A DNA stretch of 64,000 bases from Enterobacteriaceae bacterium 89 (GTDB lineage: Bacteria; Pseudomonadota; Gammaproteobacteria; Enterobacterales; Enterobacteriaceae), in the NCBI GenBank assembly GCA_014156375.1, contig RQJH01000001.1, positions 579,546 to 643,545 on the forward strand, in the 5' to 3' direction. Both the position numbers and the translations under genes were made by a program. Position 1 is the first letter of the stretch. Every line of letters starts with the position of its first letter. Below the pieces are notes generated by a model. That model saw nothing but the letters and a program-made list of their open reading frames with translations. It was not told where the DNA came from and did not search any database. This document shows, piece by piece, positions 29,990-42,683 of the stretch.

Positions 29990-30955
29990 TCACCCCTTGC
30001 CTTTTACACTGCTGATAAAGGTGGAGCGGGCGGAGGTTGAACCCAGGCGCTCGGCCTCGTTCAACAATTTGAGAGCTTTGTCGATATTGCCCTCCTTCAC
30101 GGCCTGTTTAATGGCGTTGTTAAAGTAGCTTTCGGTGTCGTTCAGCACCGGCTCGCTCTTCGCGGCTGGCGCAGCCGCAGGAGCAGCTACCACAGCTGCG
30201 GTCGCAGGAGCGGCAACAGGTGCCGGAGCGCTATAAACCGGAGCCGCCGTATTCCCCACGGTCACCGGAGCGGGGCCGGAAGAGCCGAACAGTGGTCCCA
30301 CCAGCACGCTGGAAGAGGAAGACGTTTTCACTTTCAGCTTCAGCGTGCCGTCGGTTACGTGGCGGGCAATCGGATCCGGAATATCCGGAACCGCATTACC
30401 GGTGCCTTTCGCGTAAGCTTTGGCTGGATCCACCAAGGTGGTGGTTTTTTGCAGGTCCTGCGGAGTCGTAAAGACCAGCACATAAATTTTTTGCTGACCC
30501 AGCGCAGGCGTCAGGCGCATCACCCCTTCCAGGCGATCGGCGCTCATTACGCCCGGTTCCTGATAGGTGAAATAGCTGCTTGGGAAGAACGCCGATGGCG
30601 TCATGTTCTGATCGAGGATCAGCACGTTCGGCGCATAAACGCTGGTTTGTTTGTTCACTTCACTGGTCAGCGTGATATTCAGCTCACCGATGTTTGCCGG
30701 AACGCTATAGGCCGCCACCGGACCGCTGATACCGGGCACGTTCAGTTGCTGACCGCCACCCGCCAGATCGGTGCTCTGGGTTTTAGACTGATCGACCGGG
30801 GTCCAGGTCAGCTGCTGCAGAGCAGAAGCCGGAATGGCCGGTGCCGCAGTGGTATTCTGCGGGACGAAATTGACTTCAGCGAAACTGACTGCCGGAACGC
30901 TTGCCAGCAGGCCAGCGGAGAGGCAGAGGGCGACGAGACTTTTCTTCATTTTCAT
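29990..30955 (-). CDS. malM: Maltose operon periplasmic protein MalM
   Basis: A 321-residue periplasmic protein, last gene of malK-lamB-malM; its role is not defined. The signal peptide (MKMKKSLVALCLSAGLLASVP) and the central region (VPGISGPVAAYSVPANIGEL) match E. coli MalM. It is about 15 residues longer because an Ala/Pro/Val-rich linker (about residues 225-265) is expanded. The C-terminal NDTESYFNNAIKQAV domain is intact. The ATG at 30955 follows GAGGTG by 7 bases; an in-frame GTG at 30964 is less likely. Confidence 0.93.
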   Translation of the reverse strand: MKMKKSLVALCLSAGLLASVPAVSFAEVNFVPQNTTAAPAIPASALQQLTWTPVDQSKTQSTDLAGGGQQLNVPGISGPVAAYSVPANIGELNITLTSEVNKQTSVYAPNVLILDQNMTPSAFFPSSYFTYQEPGVMSADRLEGVMRLTPALGQQKIYVLVFTTPQDLQKTTTLVDPAKAYAKGTGNAVPDIPDPIARHVTDGTLKLKVKTSSSSSVLVGPLFGSSGPAPVTVGNTAAPVYSAPAPVAAPATAAVVAAPAAAPAAKSEPVLNDTESYFNNAIKQAVKEGNIDKALKLLNEAERLGSTSARSTFISSVKGKG

Positions 30956-31018
30956 TTTTATCACCTCAGGGTTCAGCGTTGCGGTAGCCAGGCAATAGCG
31001 CGCGACGCCTAAGTCAGA

Positions 31019-31035
31019 GGGGGGCTTTCGCCCCC
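31019..31035 (-). terminator. GC-rich hairpin between lamB and malM
   Basis: GGGGGC and GCCCCC close on a GAAA tetraloop (minus strand). There is no long T run, so it is more likely an mRNA 3' stabiliser or attenuator for lamB than a full terminator. Confidence 0.5.
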
Positions 31036-31069
31036 GCTCCTTGGGTCATTACGTCAGATTAACTGCGGA

Positions 31070-33572
<2,503 letters not shown>

Positions 33573-33678
33573 CCCCTTCTCCCTTCGTTACAACCTGTCA
33601 CTTAAAGAAACATTCGTCTGGGGCCGACTATGCGTCATCAATAACTTCCGTGAATCCTCCACCCCCGCGCTTTTTGCT

Positions 33679-33702
33679 GGGGGAGGAGACGGGAGGATGA
33701 GG
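33679..33702 (+). promoter_or_regulatory. Two tandem MalT-box-like sites
   Basis: GGGGGAGGAGAC (33679-33690) and GGGAGGATGAGG (33691-33702) are adjacent direct matches to the MalT core GGAKGA, on the malK side of the malK-malE gap. Confidence 0.6.
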
Positions 33703-33807
33703 GGGGCTAATCTGAACGGCTGACTGGCGGGACCTGGGGAAAATCGTGATGCCGACGACAAAAACGGGCGTCGATTTGTGTGCGCCAGGACTCATAACTG
33801 ATGTTTA

Positions 33808-33823
33808 TGCAACGCAGATCACA
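33808..33823 (-). promoter_or_regulatory. CRP-like site in the malK-malE control region
   Basis: On the minus strand TGTGATCTGCGTTGCA has a perfect left half-site and a degenerate right half. It lies between the two groups of MalT-like boxes, as CRP sites do in E. coli. Confidence 0.5.
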
Positions 33824-33848
33824 CAAATCGGCGATGGGGCGTAGGGTT

Positions 33849-33860
33849 GGGGAGGATGGA
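33849..33860 (+). promoter_or_regulatory. MalT-box-like site near malE
   Basis: GGGGAGGATGGA matches the MalT consensus GGGGAKGAKG closely, 84 bp upstream of the malE start. Confidence 0.6.
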
Positions 33861-33895
33861 AAGAGGTTGCTAAGAAAGGAAACTGGCCTGCGTAA

Positions 33896-35134
<1,239 letters not shown>

Positions 35135-35140
35135 GAGAAA

Positions 35141-35278
35141 TACCCCCTCTCCCCTGCCCTCTCCCCAAGGGAGAGGGAGAAAGCACGGTTTAGTCCCCTC
35201 GCCCCTTGGGAGAGAGTGAAAGACAGACCGGCACCGGAATATTCCCTCTCCCTCAGGGAGAGGGTTAGGGAGAGGGTT
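35141..35278. repeat. CCCTCTCCC palindromic repeat cluster between malE and malF
   Basis: Three units: CCCCTCTCCCC...GGGAGAGGG at 35143-35179, CCCCTCGCCCCTTGGGAGAG at about 35195-35214, and CCCTCTCCCTCAGGGAGAGGG with a trailing TTAGGGAGAGGG at 35244-35278. Each can fold into a hairpin in the malEFG mRNA. The same family recurs at 38347, 52348, 57245 and 59111. Confidence 0.85.
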
Positions 35279-35304
35279 GTTTAACGCTGTAGAGGAAGAT
35301 CCCC

Positions 35305-36849
35305 ATGGATGTCGTTAAAAAGAGTCACTGGTGGCAGAGCGAAACGCTGAAGTGGTCCGTGATTGGGCTGCTCGGCCTGCTGGTAGGCTATCTTGTTGTT
35401 TTAATGTACGCCCAGGGGGAGTACCTGTTCGCCATCATGACGCTGATTTTAAGCTCTGTTGGCCTGTATATTTTCGCCAATCGTAAAGCTTACGCCTGGC
35501 GCTACGTCTATCCGGGCATGGCCGGGATGGGCCTGTTTGTGCTATTCCCTCTGATCTGCACCATCGCCATTGCTTTCACCAACTACAGCAGCACTAACCA
35601 GCTGACTCAGGAGCGCGCGCAGCAGGTGCTGATGGACCGCTCTTACCAGGCGGGTAAAGCCTACAACTTCGGCCTGTATCCGGCGGGCAATGAATGGAAG
35701 CTGGCGCTGACCGACGGCGAAAGCGGCAAAAACTACGTTTCCGACGCCTTTAAGCTCGGCGGCGAGCAAAAAATCACGCTGAAAGAAGCGGATGCGCTGC
35801 CGGAAGGCGAACGCGGCAACCTGCGCATCATCACTCAGAATCGTCAGGCGCTGAACCAGCTGACCGCCATTCTGCCGGATGACAGCAAAGTGATCATGAG
35901 TTCACTGCGTCAGTTTTCCGGCACCCGTCCGCTTTATACCGAAGCGGCCAACGGTGAGCTGACCAACAACCAGAGCGGTGTGAAATATCGCCCGAACAAT
36001 CAGATTGGCTTTTATCAGTCGGTCAATGCCGACGGTAACTGGGGCGACGAGAAGCTGAGCCCGGGCTACACGGTCAGCATCGGCTGGGATAACTTCACCC
36101 GCGTGTTCACCGACGAAGGGATCCAGAAGCCGTTCTTCGCCATTTTTGTCTGGACGGTGGTGTTCTCCGTACTGACGGTGATCCTGACCGTTGCCGTAGG
36201 GATGGTGCTGGCCTGCGTGGTGCAGTGGGAATCGCTGAAGGGCAAAGCTATCTACCGCGTGCTGCTGATCCTGCCTTACGCCGTACCGTCGTTTATCTCG
36301 ATTCTGATCTTCAAAGGGCTGTTCAACCAGAGCTTTGGTGAAATCAACATGATGCTGAGCGCGCTGTTTGGCATTAAACCGGCGTGGTTCAGCGATCCGA
36401 CCACCGCCCGCTCGATGATCATCATCGTCAACACCTGGCTCGGCTATCCGTACATGATGATCCTCTGCATGGGCCTGCTGAAGGCGATCCCGGACGATCT
36501 GTACGAAGCCTCGGCGATGGACGGCGCAGGTCCGTTCCAGAACTTCTTCAAAATCACGCTGCCGCTGCTGATTAAACCGCTGACGCCGCTGATGATCGCC
36601 AGCTTTGCCTTTAACTTTAACAACTTCGTGCTGATCCAGCTGCTGACCAACGGCGGACCGGACCGACTCGGCACCACCACGCCTGCGGGCTATACCGACC
36701 TGCTGGTGAGCTACACCTACCGCATCGCCTTCGAAGGCGGCGGTGGGCAAGATTTTGGCCTGGCGGCGGCGATTGCCACGCTGATCTTCCTGTTGGTAGG
36801 CGCGCTGGCGATTATCAACCTGAAAGCCACCCGCATGAAATTTGACTAA
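35305..36849 (+). CDS. malF: Maltose ABC transporter permease MalF
   Basis: A 514-residue inner-membrane subunit with eight hydrophobic helices and a large periplasmic loop between helices 3 and 4 (about residues 95-275) that contacts MalE. The EAA loop [11 protein letters not shown], which docks MalK, is present. Length equals E. coli MalF. GAGGAAGATCCCC precedes the ATG. malG follows 14 bases after the stop. Confidence 0.98.
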   Translation: MDVVKKSHWWQSETLKWSVIGLLGLLVGYLVVLMYAQGEYLFAIMTLILSSVGLYIFANRKAYAWRYVYPGMAGMGLFVLFPLICTIAIAFTNYSSTNQLTQERAQQVLMDRSYQAGKAYNFGLYPAGNEWKLALTDGESGKNYVSDAFKLGGEQKITLKEADALPEGERGNLRIITQNRQALNQLTAILPDDSKVIMSSLRQFSGTRPLYTEAANGELTNNQSGVKYRPNNQIGFYQSVNADGNWGDEKLSPGYTVSIGWDNFTRVFTDEGIQKPFFAIFVWTVVFSVLTVILTVAVGMVLACVVQWESLKGKAIYRVLLILPYAVPSFISILIFKGLFNQSFGEINMMLSALFGIKPAWFSDPTTARSMIIIVNTWLGYPYMMILCMGLLKAIPDDLYEASAMDGAGPFQNFFKITLPLLIKPLTPLMIASFAFNFNNFVLIQLLTNGGPDRLGTTTPAGYTDLLVSYTYRIAFEGGGGQDFGLAAAIATLIFLLVGALAIINLKATRMKFD

Positions 36850-36863
36850 GGAGGGCATCGACA

Positions 36864-37754
36864 ATGGCTATGGTTCAACCGAAATCCCAGAAACTGCGCC
36901 TCTTTATCACGCATCTGCTGCTGCTGATATTTATCGCGGCGATTATGTTCCCGCTGCTGATGGTCATCGCCATCTCGCTGCGTGAAGGTAACTTTGCTAC
37001 CGGTAGCCTGATCCCGGACCAGATCTCCTGGGAGCACTGGAAGCTGGCGCTGGGCTTCAGCGTCGAGCACGCCGACGGTCGCGTCACTCCGCCGCCGTTC
37101 CCGGTGCTGCTGTGGCTGTGGAACTCAGTGAAAATTGCGGGCATTACTGCGGTGGGCATCGTGGCGCTTTCCACCACCTGCGCTTATGCCTTCGCCCGTA
37201 TGCGCTTCCCGGGCAAAGCCACGCTGCTGAAAGGGATGCTGATTTTCCAGATGTTCCCGGCGGTGCTTTCCCTGGTGGCGCTGTATGCCTTGTTTGATCG
37301 TCTGGGTCAGTACATTCCGTTTATTGGCCTGAATACCCACGGTGGGGTGATCTTCGCCTATATGGGCGGTATCGCGCTGCATGTGTGGACGATTAAGGGT
37401 TATTTCGAAACTATCGACGGCTCGCTGGAAGAAGCCGCTGCGCTGGACGGCGCGACACCATGGCAGGCCTTCCGCCTGGTGCTGCTGCCGTTATCCGTAC
37501 CGATCCTGGCGGTGGTATTTATCCTGTCATTTATCGCTGCTATTACTGAAGTTCCGGTGGCGTCGCTGCTGTTACGTGACGTCAACAGCTACACCCTGGC
37601 GGTGGGCATGCAGCAGTATCTCAACCCGCAAAACTACCTGTGGGGCGACTTTGCCGCTGCGGCCGTGCTTTCCGCTATCCCTATCACCCTGGTGTTCCTG
37701 CTGGCTCAGCGCTGGCTGGTTAACGGCCTGACGGCCGGCGGGGTGAAAGGTTAA
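36864..37754 (+). CDS. malG: Maltose ABC transporter permease MalG
   Basis: A 296-residue inner-membrane subunit with six helices. The EAA loop [11 protein letters not shown], which couples to MalK, lies in the C-terminal half. AAGGAGGGC precedes the ATG. It ends the malEFG operon and is followed by a strong terminator. Confidence 0.98.
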   Translation: MAMVQPKSQKLRLFITHLLLLIFIAAIMFPLLMVIAISLREGNFATGSLIPDQISWEHWKLALGFSVEHADGRVTPPPFPVLLWLWNSVKIAGITAVGIVALSTTCAYAFARMRFPGKATLLKGMLIFQMFPAVLSLVALYALFDRLGQYIPFIGLNTHGGVIFAYMGGIALHVWTIKGYFETIDGSLEEAAALDGATPWQAFRLVLLPLSVPILAVVFILSFIAAITEVPVASLLLRDVNSYTLAVGMQQYLNPQNYLWGDFAAAAVLSAIPITLVFLLAQRWLVNGLTAGGVKG

Positions 37755-37813
37755 GTTTCATCGTTATATGCCACTGTAATGCCACTATTATCCTCATACT
37801 TGTGACTGTTGTT

Positions 37814-37839
37814 GGCGGCCTTCGGGCCGCCCTTTTTTT
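37814..37839 (+). terminator. Terminator after malG
   Basis: GGCGGCC, a TTCG tetraloop and GGCCGCC are followed by CTTTTTTT. Its T run reaches the psiE stop codon on the other strand. Confidence 0.9.
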
Positions 37840-38248
37840 ATTCCCGCTTTAAGCGTTTTGAATTGCACAGCCACAGGGTGATCACCAGCAGCAGGATCGC
37901 GGCGGAGTATATCAGCACATCGAGCGGGGATTTATGATCGACGATGATCAGCCGCACGATGGCGGTGATCCCGATATACACGAAGTAACGCAGCGGAAAG
38001 TGAAAGCCGGACTGAAAGTACTTCACAATCAGCGCGATAAACTCGAAATAGAGGAAGTAGACCACCAGCCCTTCCACCAGCTCGTATTTGCTGGTTTGCT
38101 CCGGCGCGAACAGCACATCGGCCAGGTGAATGGTCTCTTTGCCGAGAAAGACAACCAGGATCAGGCCAAGGCTCAGCAGACCGAGATTGAGGACGGTCTG
38201 CAAAATGGTGGAGATAAACTCAACGCGTGGACGAGTCAGCGACGTCAT
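37838..38248 (-). CDS. psiE: Phosphate-starvation-inducible protein PsiE
   Basis: A 136-residue inner-membrane protein with four hydrophobic segments; function unknown. In E. coli it is activated by PhoB under phosphate starvation and repressed by cAMP-CRP. The length equals the E. coli protein. An unusually strong binding site, AAGGAGGTG, precedes the ATG. A partial CRP-like sequence, TGTGACGTGGATCTAT, lies about 45 bp upstream on the plus strand. It is convergent with malG. Confidence 0.92.
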   Translation of the reverse strand: MTSLTRPRVEFISTILQTVLNLGLLSLGLILVVFLGKETIHLADVLFAPEQTSKYELVEGLVVYFLYFEFIALIVKYFQSGFHFPLRYFVYIGITAIVRLIIVDHKSPLDVLIYSAAILLLVITLWLCNSKRLKRE

Positions 38249-38346
38249 ACAGCACCTCCTTCGCAGTGGCGAGATCTCTGTATAGCGTAAAAATGTGACG
38301 TGGATCTATATTTTTTGTTTATGTTTTATGCGATCGGAGCGGGTAT

Positions 38347-38414
38347 TTCCCCTCTCCCGGACCGCACAATACAGTCCCCTCGCCCCTTTGGGGAGAGGGT
38401 TAGGGAGAGGGGAA
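38347..38414. repeat. CCCTCTCCC palindromic repeat between psiE and yjbH
   Basis: TCCCCTCTCCC near the left end and CCCCTCGCCCCTTTGGGGAG followed by AGGGTTAGGGAGAGGGG on the right. It lies at the 3' end of yjbEFGH and upstream of psiE. Confidence 0.8.
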
Positions 38415-38419
38415 AGACA

Positions 38420-40516
38420 TCACCTGAAATTAATATTCCGGTCACTCGTCATATCATAAAGCTGGAACTTACGACCCAACTGCTGACCGCCGTCACGCGT
38501 CAACGGAGTCCAGCCAATCGCCGCACGGCTGCGGGTTGGGCCGGAAGAGAACAGGTCCAGCGGCACGGAAACATACACGCCCTTGGTGAAATCCCCTTCC
38601 CCGTATTCCTGCGCTGAAACGTTAGTTATGGTCGCATACGCACCGACCACCACGCCGCTGTCGAAGTGTTTCGACACCTCCAGCGTGCCGCCTTTATCGC
38701 CCGCCAGATATTGCCCGACGCTGGCCTTAATCAGCACATCCGGAGCGAACGAAGGCGTCCAGTACGCTGCAAGATTACCCACTTTGGCGCTGTAATCGGT
38801 GAATTTCATCATATCCATCGAGCTGCGCCAGTCACGCTGCTTAACGTAGTTGGCGTCCACGCCGAACGCCCAGTTGCTGTCGACCGGACGCCACAGCACT
38901 TCACCACCGACGCCACCGTACATCGTTTCCAGGTAGCCGCCGTAAACCTGGCCGTAGAAGTTATTGCCCAAATACTGGAAATAGTTGGCCTGCAGGTTAT
39001 TCACGTAGACGTCGTTTTCAACGTATTCGCGGACGTGAGTGCGCACGCGCGGCAGCGTCGAATCGTTTGGCGGGTTGGTGTAGTTAAATTTGCCGTAGTT
39101 GTTGGCGATGTTGCCAAACAGGCTACCGGTGGTCAGCAGGTGATCGGTGACCCACCAGTCGGCGGTCGCCATCACCCCCAGCTGATACATGTAAAAGTCT
39201 TCCGGGCCGCCGATGGACTGGCTTAGCACCGGATCGACGTGGAAGCCGAAGCTTGATTTATCGATGTACCAGCCCTGCTCGGTTTTATCCGGCACCACAG
39301 GGGCTTCACGTTTTTGCACCAGCGCCGTTTCCTGGCCCAGCGGTTCTCCTTCGAGATGGCGTTGCAGGCTGGCAACGTCGGTCTCGGTGGTCACCTGCGG
39401 CAGATTAAAGCGGTTTTCCGTCACCCGAATGGTGCGCACGCCATCCGGCAAGTCATTCATGATGATCCGGTTGGCGCGCTCAATGCCTTCCTGCGAGTTA
39501 CGATATTTCACCTGTTCGCCCGTGACATACAGCGTGTCACCTTTGACCTGAATTTTCGGATCGGCAAAGCCAGCATTGTATTTCAGTGAGGTGAGCTGGC
39601 TGGAGACCACCGAGTGCTGCAGGATCGCATCCTGCGGCTCCGGCTGATATTTCGGTCGCGGATTATCGTTATATGATGGGCGCAGATCGTTAAAGTTAGT
39701 GCGCAGCGTGAAGCCAAACATCAGGGTGTTGCCGCGCTCATAGCTGAGGTTAACGTCGGCCCAATCCGTCACGCGATAAATAGCGCCGACGTTAAACTTG
39801 CTCTTCTGCTCAATCTTCCCGGCAAACTCCTGGCTGTAGTCGTTGCCTTCGTACTCCAGCTTCAGGCGCAGCGGCTGCCACGGCGTCTGATATTCCACAC
39901 CGCCAAACAGGGACGTCGGGCCGCGGAACATCTGACTGCCGTCCATCGAGCCGGCCTGGCGATAGCTGTTATCGCGATAGCAAAACTTTTCGTCGTAGCT
40001 GCATAACGGGTTTTTGACGTTGCCGCTGGTGCCGAGATAACCCCAGCCGAGCCCAAGGCTGAAGTCAAACGGCCCCCAGGCTTTGCTGGCTACCAGATAT
40101 TCCGCATCAAACAGGCCCGTGCCGCCAATATCACGCGCGCCTATCGCCACCTGCGGCAGCCAGTAGCCCTCTTCCCACAGGCGTAACTTCAGGTCGAAGG
40201 CTTTGTCTTTATAAGTCTGATCGCCGGAAAAGGCTTCCACGCTGCTGTACTGTTTGGTACGCACGTCGGTGTAACGCAGCGTGGTTTCCAGCCACGGAAA
40301 CAGCTGGATCGAAGCAGAGTAGTAGCGATACTGATCGTTATCGCGGTAGTTCATACTCAGCTCACCCTCGCGGGCCATTCGCGCGGTCGGCGTTTGCATC
40401 AACCCCACGCCGCCGAAATCCGACTGCGACGGGCCTATGGGTGCCGGATACGTTTCTGCATGACAGGCCGCGCTGATGCTCAGCGCCAACAGGCTAAAGA
40501 GATGGCTTTTTTTCAT
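38420..40516 (-). CDS. yjbH: YjbH, outer-membrane exopolysaccharide biogenesis protein
   Basis: A 698-residue exported protein of the YjbH/GfcD family (DUF940), predicted to form an outer-membrane beta-barrel. The signal peptide is [20 protein letters not shown], and the mature N-terminus [17 protein letters not shown] is conserved. Last gene of yjbEFGH, whose E. coli counterpart produces an exopolysaccharide under Rcs control. Its ATG overlaps the yjbG stop as ATGA, so the two are translationally coupled. Confidence 0.92.
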   Translation of the reverse strand: MKKSHLFSLLALSISAACHAETYPAPIGPSQSDFGGVGLMQTPTARMAREGELSMNYRDNDQYRYYSASIQLFPWLETTLRYTDVRTKQYSSVEAFSGDQTYKDKAFDLKLRLWEEGYWLPQVAIGARDIGGTGLFDAEYLVASKAWGPFDFSLGLGWGYLGTSGNVKNPLCSYDEKFCYRDNSYRQAGSMDGSQMFRGPTSLFGGVEYQTPWQPLRLKLEYEGNDYSQEFAGKIEQKSKFNVGAIYRVTDWADVNLSYERGNTLMFGFTLRTNFNDLRPSYNDNPRPKYQPEPQDAILQHSVVSSQLTSLKYNAGFADPKIQVKGDTLYVTGEQVKYRNSQEGIERANRIIMNDLPDGVRTIRVTENRFNLPQVTTETDVASLQRHLEGEPLGQETALVQKREAPVVPDKTEQGWYIDKSSFGFHVDPVLSQSIGGPEDFYMYQLGVMATADWWVTDHLLTTGSLFGNIANNYGKFNYTNPPNDSTLPRVRTHVREYVENDVYVNNLQANYFQYLGNNFYGQVYGGYLETMYGGVGGEVLWRPVDSNWAFGVDANYVKQRDWRSSMDMMKFTDYSAKVGNLAAYWTPSFAPDVLIKASVGQYLAGDKGGTLEVSKHFDSGVVVGAYATITNVSAQEYGEGDFTKGVYVSVPLDLFSSGPTRSRAAIGWTPLTRDGGQQLGRKFQLYDMTSDRNINFR

Positions 40517-41253
40517 TGTTCCGGGATCCGCTGTGCAAGGGCGCGAAGAAGCTCAGCGTTCAGATCTTCATACTTCTTCGTCCAAAGTGAGTCGGCGAAA
40601 CCGACAAAAATCGTGCTCCCTGGCATAGGTTCGATATGACGCTTGTTCCAGTACGCCACCGGGGCTTTCTCCTGACGACCATCCGGATAGATAACCCACG
40701 CGTAGCTGCGATCTGCGCCGCTTAGCAGGCTCATATCGTCGAGATAGCTCACTACGTCTTTGCCCGGCGTAAAGGCCACTTTTCCCGGCTTATTGACCAG
40801 GCCAAAGATATTGATGGTGGTGGGCTGCGGCCCAACCCACAGGCTGTACTGCCCTTCCAGCGGCGGATTACGGCGGCGGCTGAGGCGAACAATGTCCGGA
40901 TCGAGACGGGCAAACTGCCTGCCGGTGATCTTCAGCGCCTGAAGCTGCTGGATCAGCGAATGAATCGCTGCGGCCTCATCGTCGCTTGCATCTGCGGCTA
41001 ACGCGGCCAGCTTGCCGGACAGCGCCTGCTTTTGCTGTTCTGCGACGGCGGTGGCCTGTTTTTCGGCGATAACCGCTCCCGGCCACCAGCTGTTGGCTAA
41101 GCGCGGCTGATCGACCAGATCGGACAGGTGCGCAGCATCGGTCAATGTTTTAGGGTCTTTCGCACCGTTGATGTAGACCTCAACGGTGCCAGCGGCGAAG
41201 GTTAGCGGCGTAATGAACAGCACCAACAGCGCAGCGCGGGAAAAGGTCATCAT
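40513..41253 (-). CDS. yjbG: YjbG, exopolysaccharide biogenesis protein (GfcC-like)
   Basis: A 246-residue periplasmic protein with a signal peptide ending near residue 20 (LTFAAG). It shows the pattern of the GfcC/YjbG family ([33 protein letters not shown]), thought to act in capsule or exopolysaccharide assembly. ATGA overlaps at both ends couple it to yjbF and yjbH. Confidence 0.9.
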   Translation of the reverse strand: MMTFSRAALLVLFITPLTFAAGTVEVYINGAKDPKTLTDAAHLSDLVDQPRLANSWWPGAVIAEKQATAVAEQQKQALSGKLAALAADASDDEAAAIHSLIQQLQALKITGRQFARLDPDIVRLSRRRNPPLEGQYSLWVGPQPTTINIFGLVNKPGKVAFTPGKDVVSYLDDMSLLSGADRSYAWVIYPDGRQEKAPVAYWNKRHIEPMPGSTIFVGFADSLWTKKYEDLNAELLRALAQRIPEQ

Positions 41254-41888
41254 TGCTTCGCCGCCTTAATCATGAAGGTTTTCACCGGGAAGAAGCCTGC
41301 GCCGAGGTACTGTTCGGACTGGCGAACCTGTCCTTCACTGTCCAGCCAGAACCGGTTGCGCCAGCTCGTCTGGTCAGTGCTGGCGTCTTCTACCAGAACG
41401 CGCACCGATGTCGATTTACCTGCGAGAGTCAGGGTATCGGTGCCGTCCCAGTGAAATTCAGAATGCACCACGGCGTAGCGCACCTGTCGGTGCTCCGTCC
41501 AGCCCATGGTGCGTGTCCAGCTGGCGCCATCGACTATCTGGTTTGGCTTTATCAGTGGATCATCATCAAGATTGCTGACACTCAACAGGTTATCGCCGCC
41601 AAGCAGCGTTTTGACGATGCGGCCGTGCCGGGTGGCAATGGTGCCCCGATCTTCCGTCGCCCATTTCTGCTGGCCGTTCTCTGAGAAAGCGAGCACAGCA
41701 AAAAGCTGCGGCCCGTTGTTAAGCTGCATGTACTGGCTGGCGTAAGGCATGTTCTGGATATCGTCATCGGTCAGCTGCACGCCCGGCGTGCCGAAAATGC
41801 TGTGCCACAGAGATTTGCCAACCCCTTCCGTGCTGGCAGAACAGGCCTGAAGCAACAGGCAAAGTAGAACAATAATGGGTCGCTGCAC
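41250..41888 (-). CDS. yjbF: YjbF, exopolysaccharide lipoprotein (GfcB-like)
   Basis: A 212-residue lipoprotein: the signal sequence ends in the lipobox LLQAC. The body (PYASQYMQLNNGPQLF, VDGASWTRTMGWTEH) is typical of the YmcC/GfcB family. I choose the GTG at 41886-41888 because CGGAGAAG lies 7 bases upstream and the length equals E. coli YjbF; a GTG at 41918 would add 10 basic residues before the signal. A hairpin separates it from yjbE. Confidence 0.9.
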   Translation of the reverse strand: MQRPIIVLLCLLLQACSASTEGVGKSLWHSIFGTPGVQLTDDDIQNMPYASQYMQLNNGPQLFAVLAFSENGQQKWATEDRGTIATRHGRIVKTLLGGDNLLSVSNLDDDPLIKPNQIVDGASWTRTMGWTEHRQVRYAVVHSEFHWDGTDTLTLAGKSTSVRVLVEDASTDQTSWRNRFWLDSEGQVRQSEQYLGAGFFPVKTFMIKAAKQ

Positions 41889-41910
41889 GACTCTTCTCCG
41901 GGGGCAAAAT

Positions 41911-41930
41911 AACCACACCGAAGTGTGGTT
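41911..41930 (-). terminator. Hairpin between yjbE and yjbF
   Basis: AACCACAC and GTGTGGTT are perfect 8-base arms closing on TTCG (minus strand), followed by ATTTTG. It probably reduces transcription beyond yjbE. Confidence 0.6.
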
Positions 41931-41951
41931 AGGATTAATGACCCGTAGGAC

Positions 41952-42194
41952 TTAGCGGGTACTGGTGGTGGTTGTGGTGGTGGTTCCGGTATTGGAGCCA
42001 TCACCACTGCCGGTCGCCGCCAGTGCGACACCCACGGCCGAACTTACGGCGCTGGCGCTGGTTGCGGCTGAACTGCCAGCCGATACCGACGTCGCTGCCG
42101 ACCCTGCTGCATCACCGGTTTCCACCGGATCCGCAAAAGCAGAAGTCGCCGCAAGCGCAGAAATGGCAAAAATGCCATACAGAACTTTCTTCAT
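41952..42194 (-). CDS. yjbE: YjbE, small Ser/Ala/Thr-rich exported protein
   Basis: An 80-residue protein, first gene of yjbEFGH. The signal peptide ([21 protein letters not shown]) is followed by a low-complexity mature part rich in Ser, Ala, Gly and Thr that ends in a threonine run. In E. coli the operon is activated by RcsB. I see several TAGGAT-type sequences upstream but no certain Rcs box. The function of YjbE is unknown. Confidence 0.88.
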   Translation of the reverse strand: MKKVLYGIFAISALAATSAFADPVETGDAAGSAATSVSAGSSAATSASAVSSAVGVALAATGSGDGSNTGTTTTTTTSTR

Positions 42195-42401
42195 TGCTAT
42201 TTCCCTTCATTGGTTGAATGAATGGAGATTCACCTGAGAAATTCAGGCGAATTCGAGTATACACAACTCAAAGCGCTGAATTACGACACAGCAAATAAGC
42301 AGATGGGATTTAGGATAATGCGAAGAAAGGGCGATTTATTTAAATTTTGAAATAATAAAAACGCTAAAATTCAATTAATTAAAAAATATACACTCTCAAG
42401 A

Positions 42402-42453
42402 TAATCCTAAAAAACAAAATATGAATAAATAATCACAGCTCTTTTTAGGATTA
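42402..42453. promoter_or_regulatory. Perfect 12-bp inverted repeat in AT-rich region
   Basis: TAATCCTAAAAA (42402-42413) and TTTTTAGGATTA (42442-42453) are exact reverse complements 28 bp apart. It lies between divergent yjbE and the isomerase gene. Similar TAGGAT sequences occur at 42312 and 41931. Confidence 0.45.
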
Positions 42454-42683
42454 ACCTGAAGTACGATGGCGAGGATTATCCCCTGTATTTTAAGCGGGAA
42501 ACTAACACTTATTTCCTCTCATCCGATCCATTCCCTCCGCCCAAATACGGATTCTGCGATCGGGATAATCCGATCCTCGAAGACATTGCCAGTCTGCCCG
42601 CCAGCATGTCCATCAGAGACAGGTTTTGGCCAGACCCAACGGCTAAAGTGAACACCATTCTTTTTCAGAGGGCGATTCCATGA
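42429..42683 (+). pseudogene. Open frame without AUG start, coupled to the isomerase gene
   Basis: A frame with no stop runs for 85 codons and ends in TGA at 42681-42683, overlapping the isomerase ATG as ATGA. The translated part reads like protein: YDGEDYPLYFKRETNTYF, then DPFPPPKYGFCDRDNP and [14 protein letters not shown]. There is no ATG, GTG or TTG in its first 60 codons. A CTG at 42456 has AGGA 5 bases upstream and would give 75 residues. It may be the 3' remnant of a gene lost by deletion, or a small gene with a rare start. I do not recognise the family. The track frame at 42466-42651 is in another register and looks random. Confidence 0.45.

Noticed and set aside
42466..42651. Plus-strand open frame of 61 codons beginning MARIIPC
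   Set aside because: Its composition looks random, and the overlapping frame at 42429-42683 looks more protein-like and ends exactly at the isomerase start.
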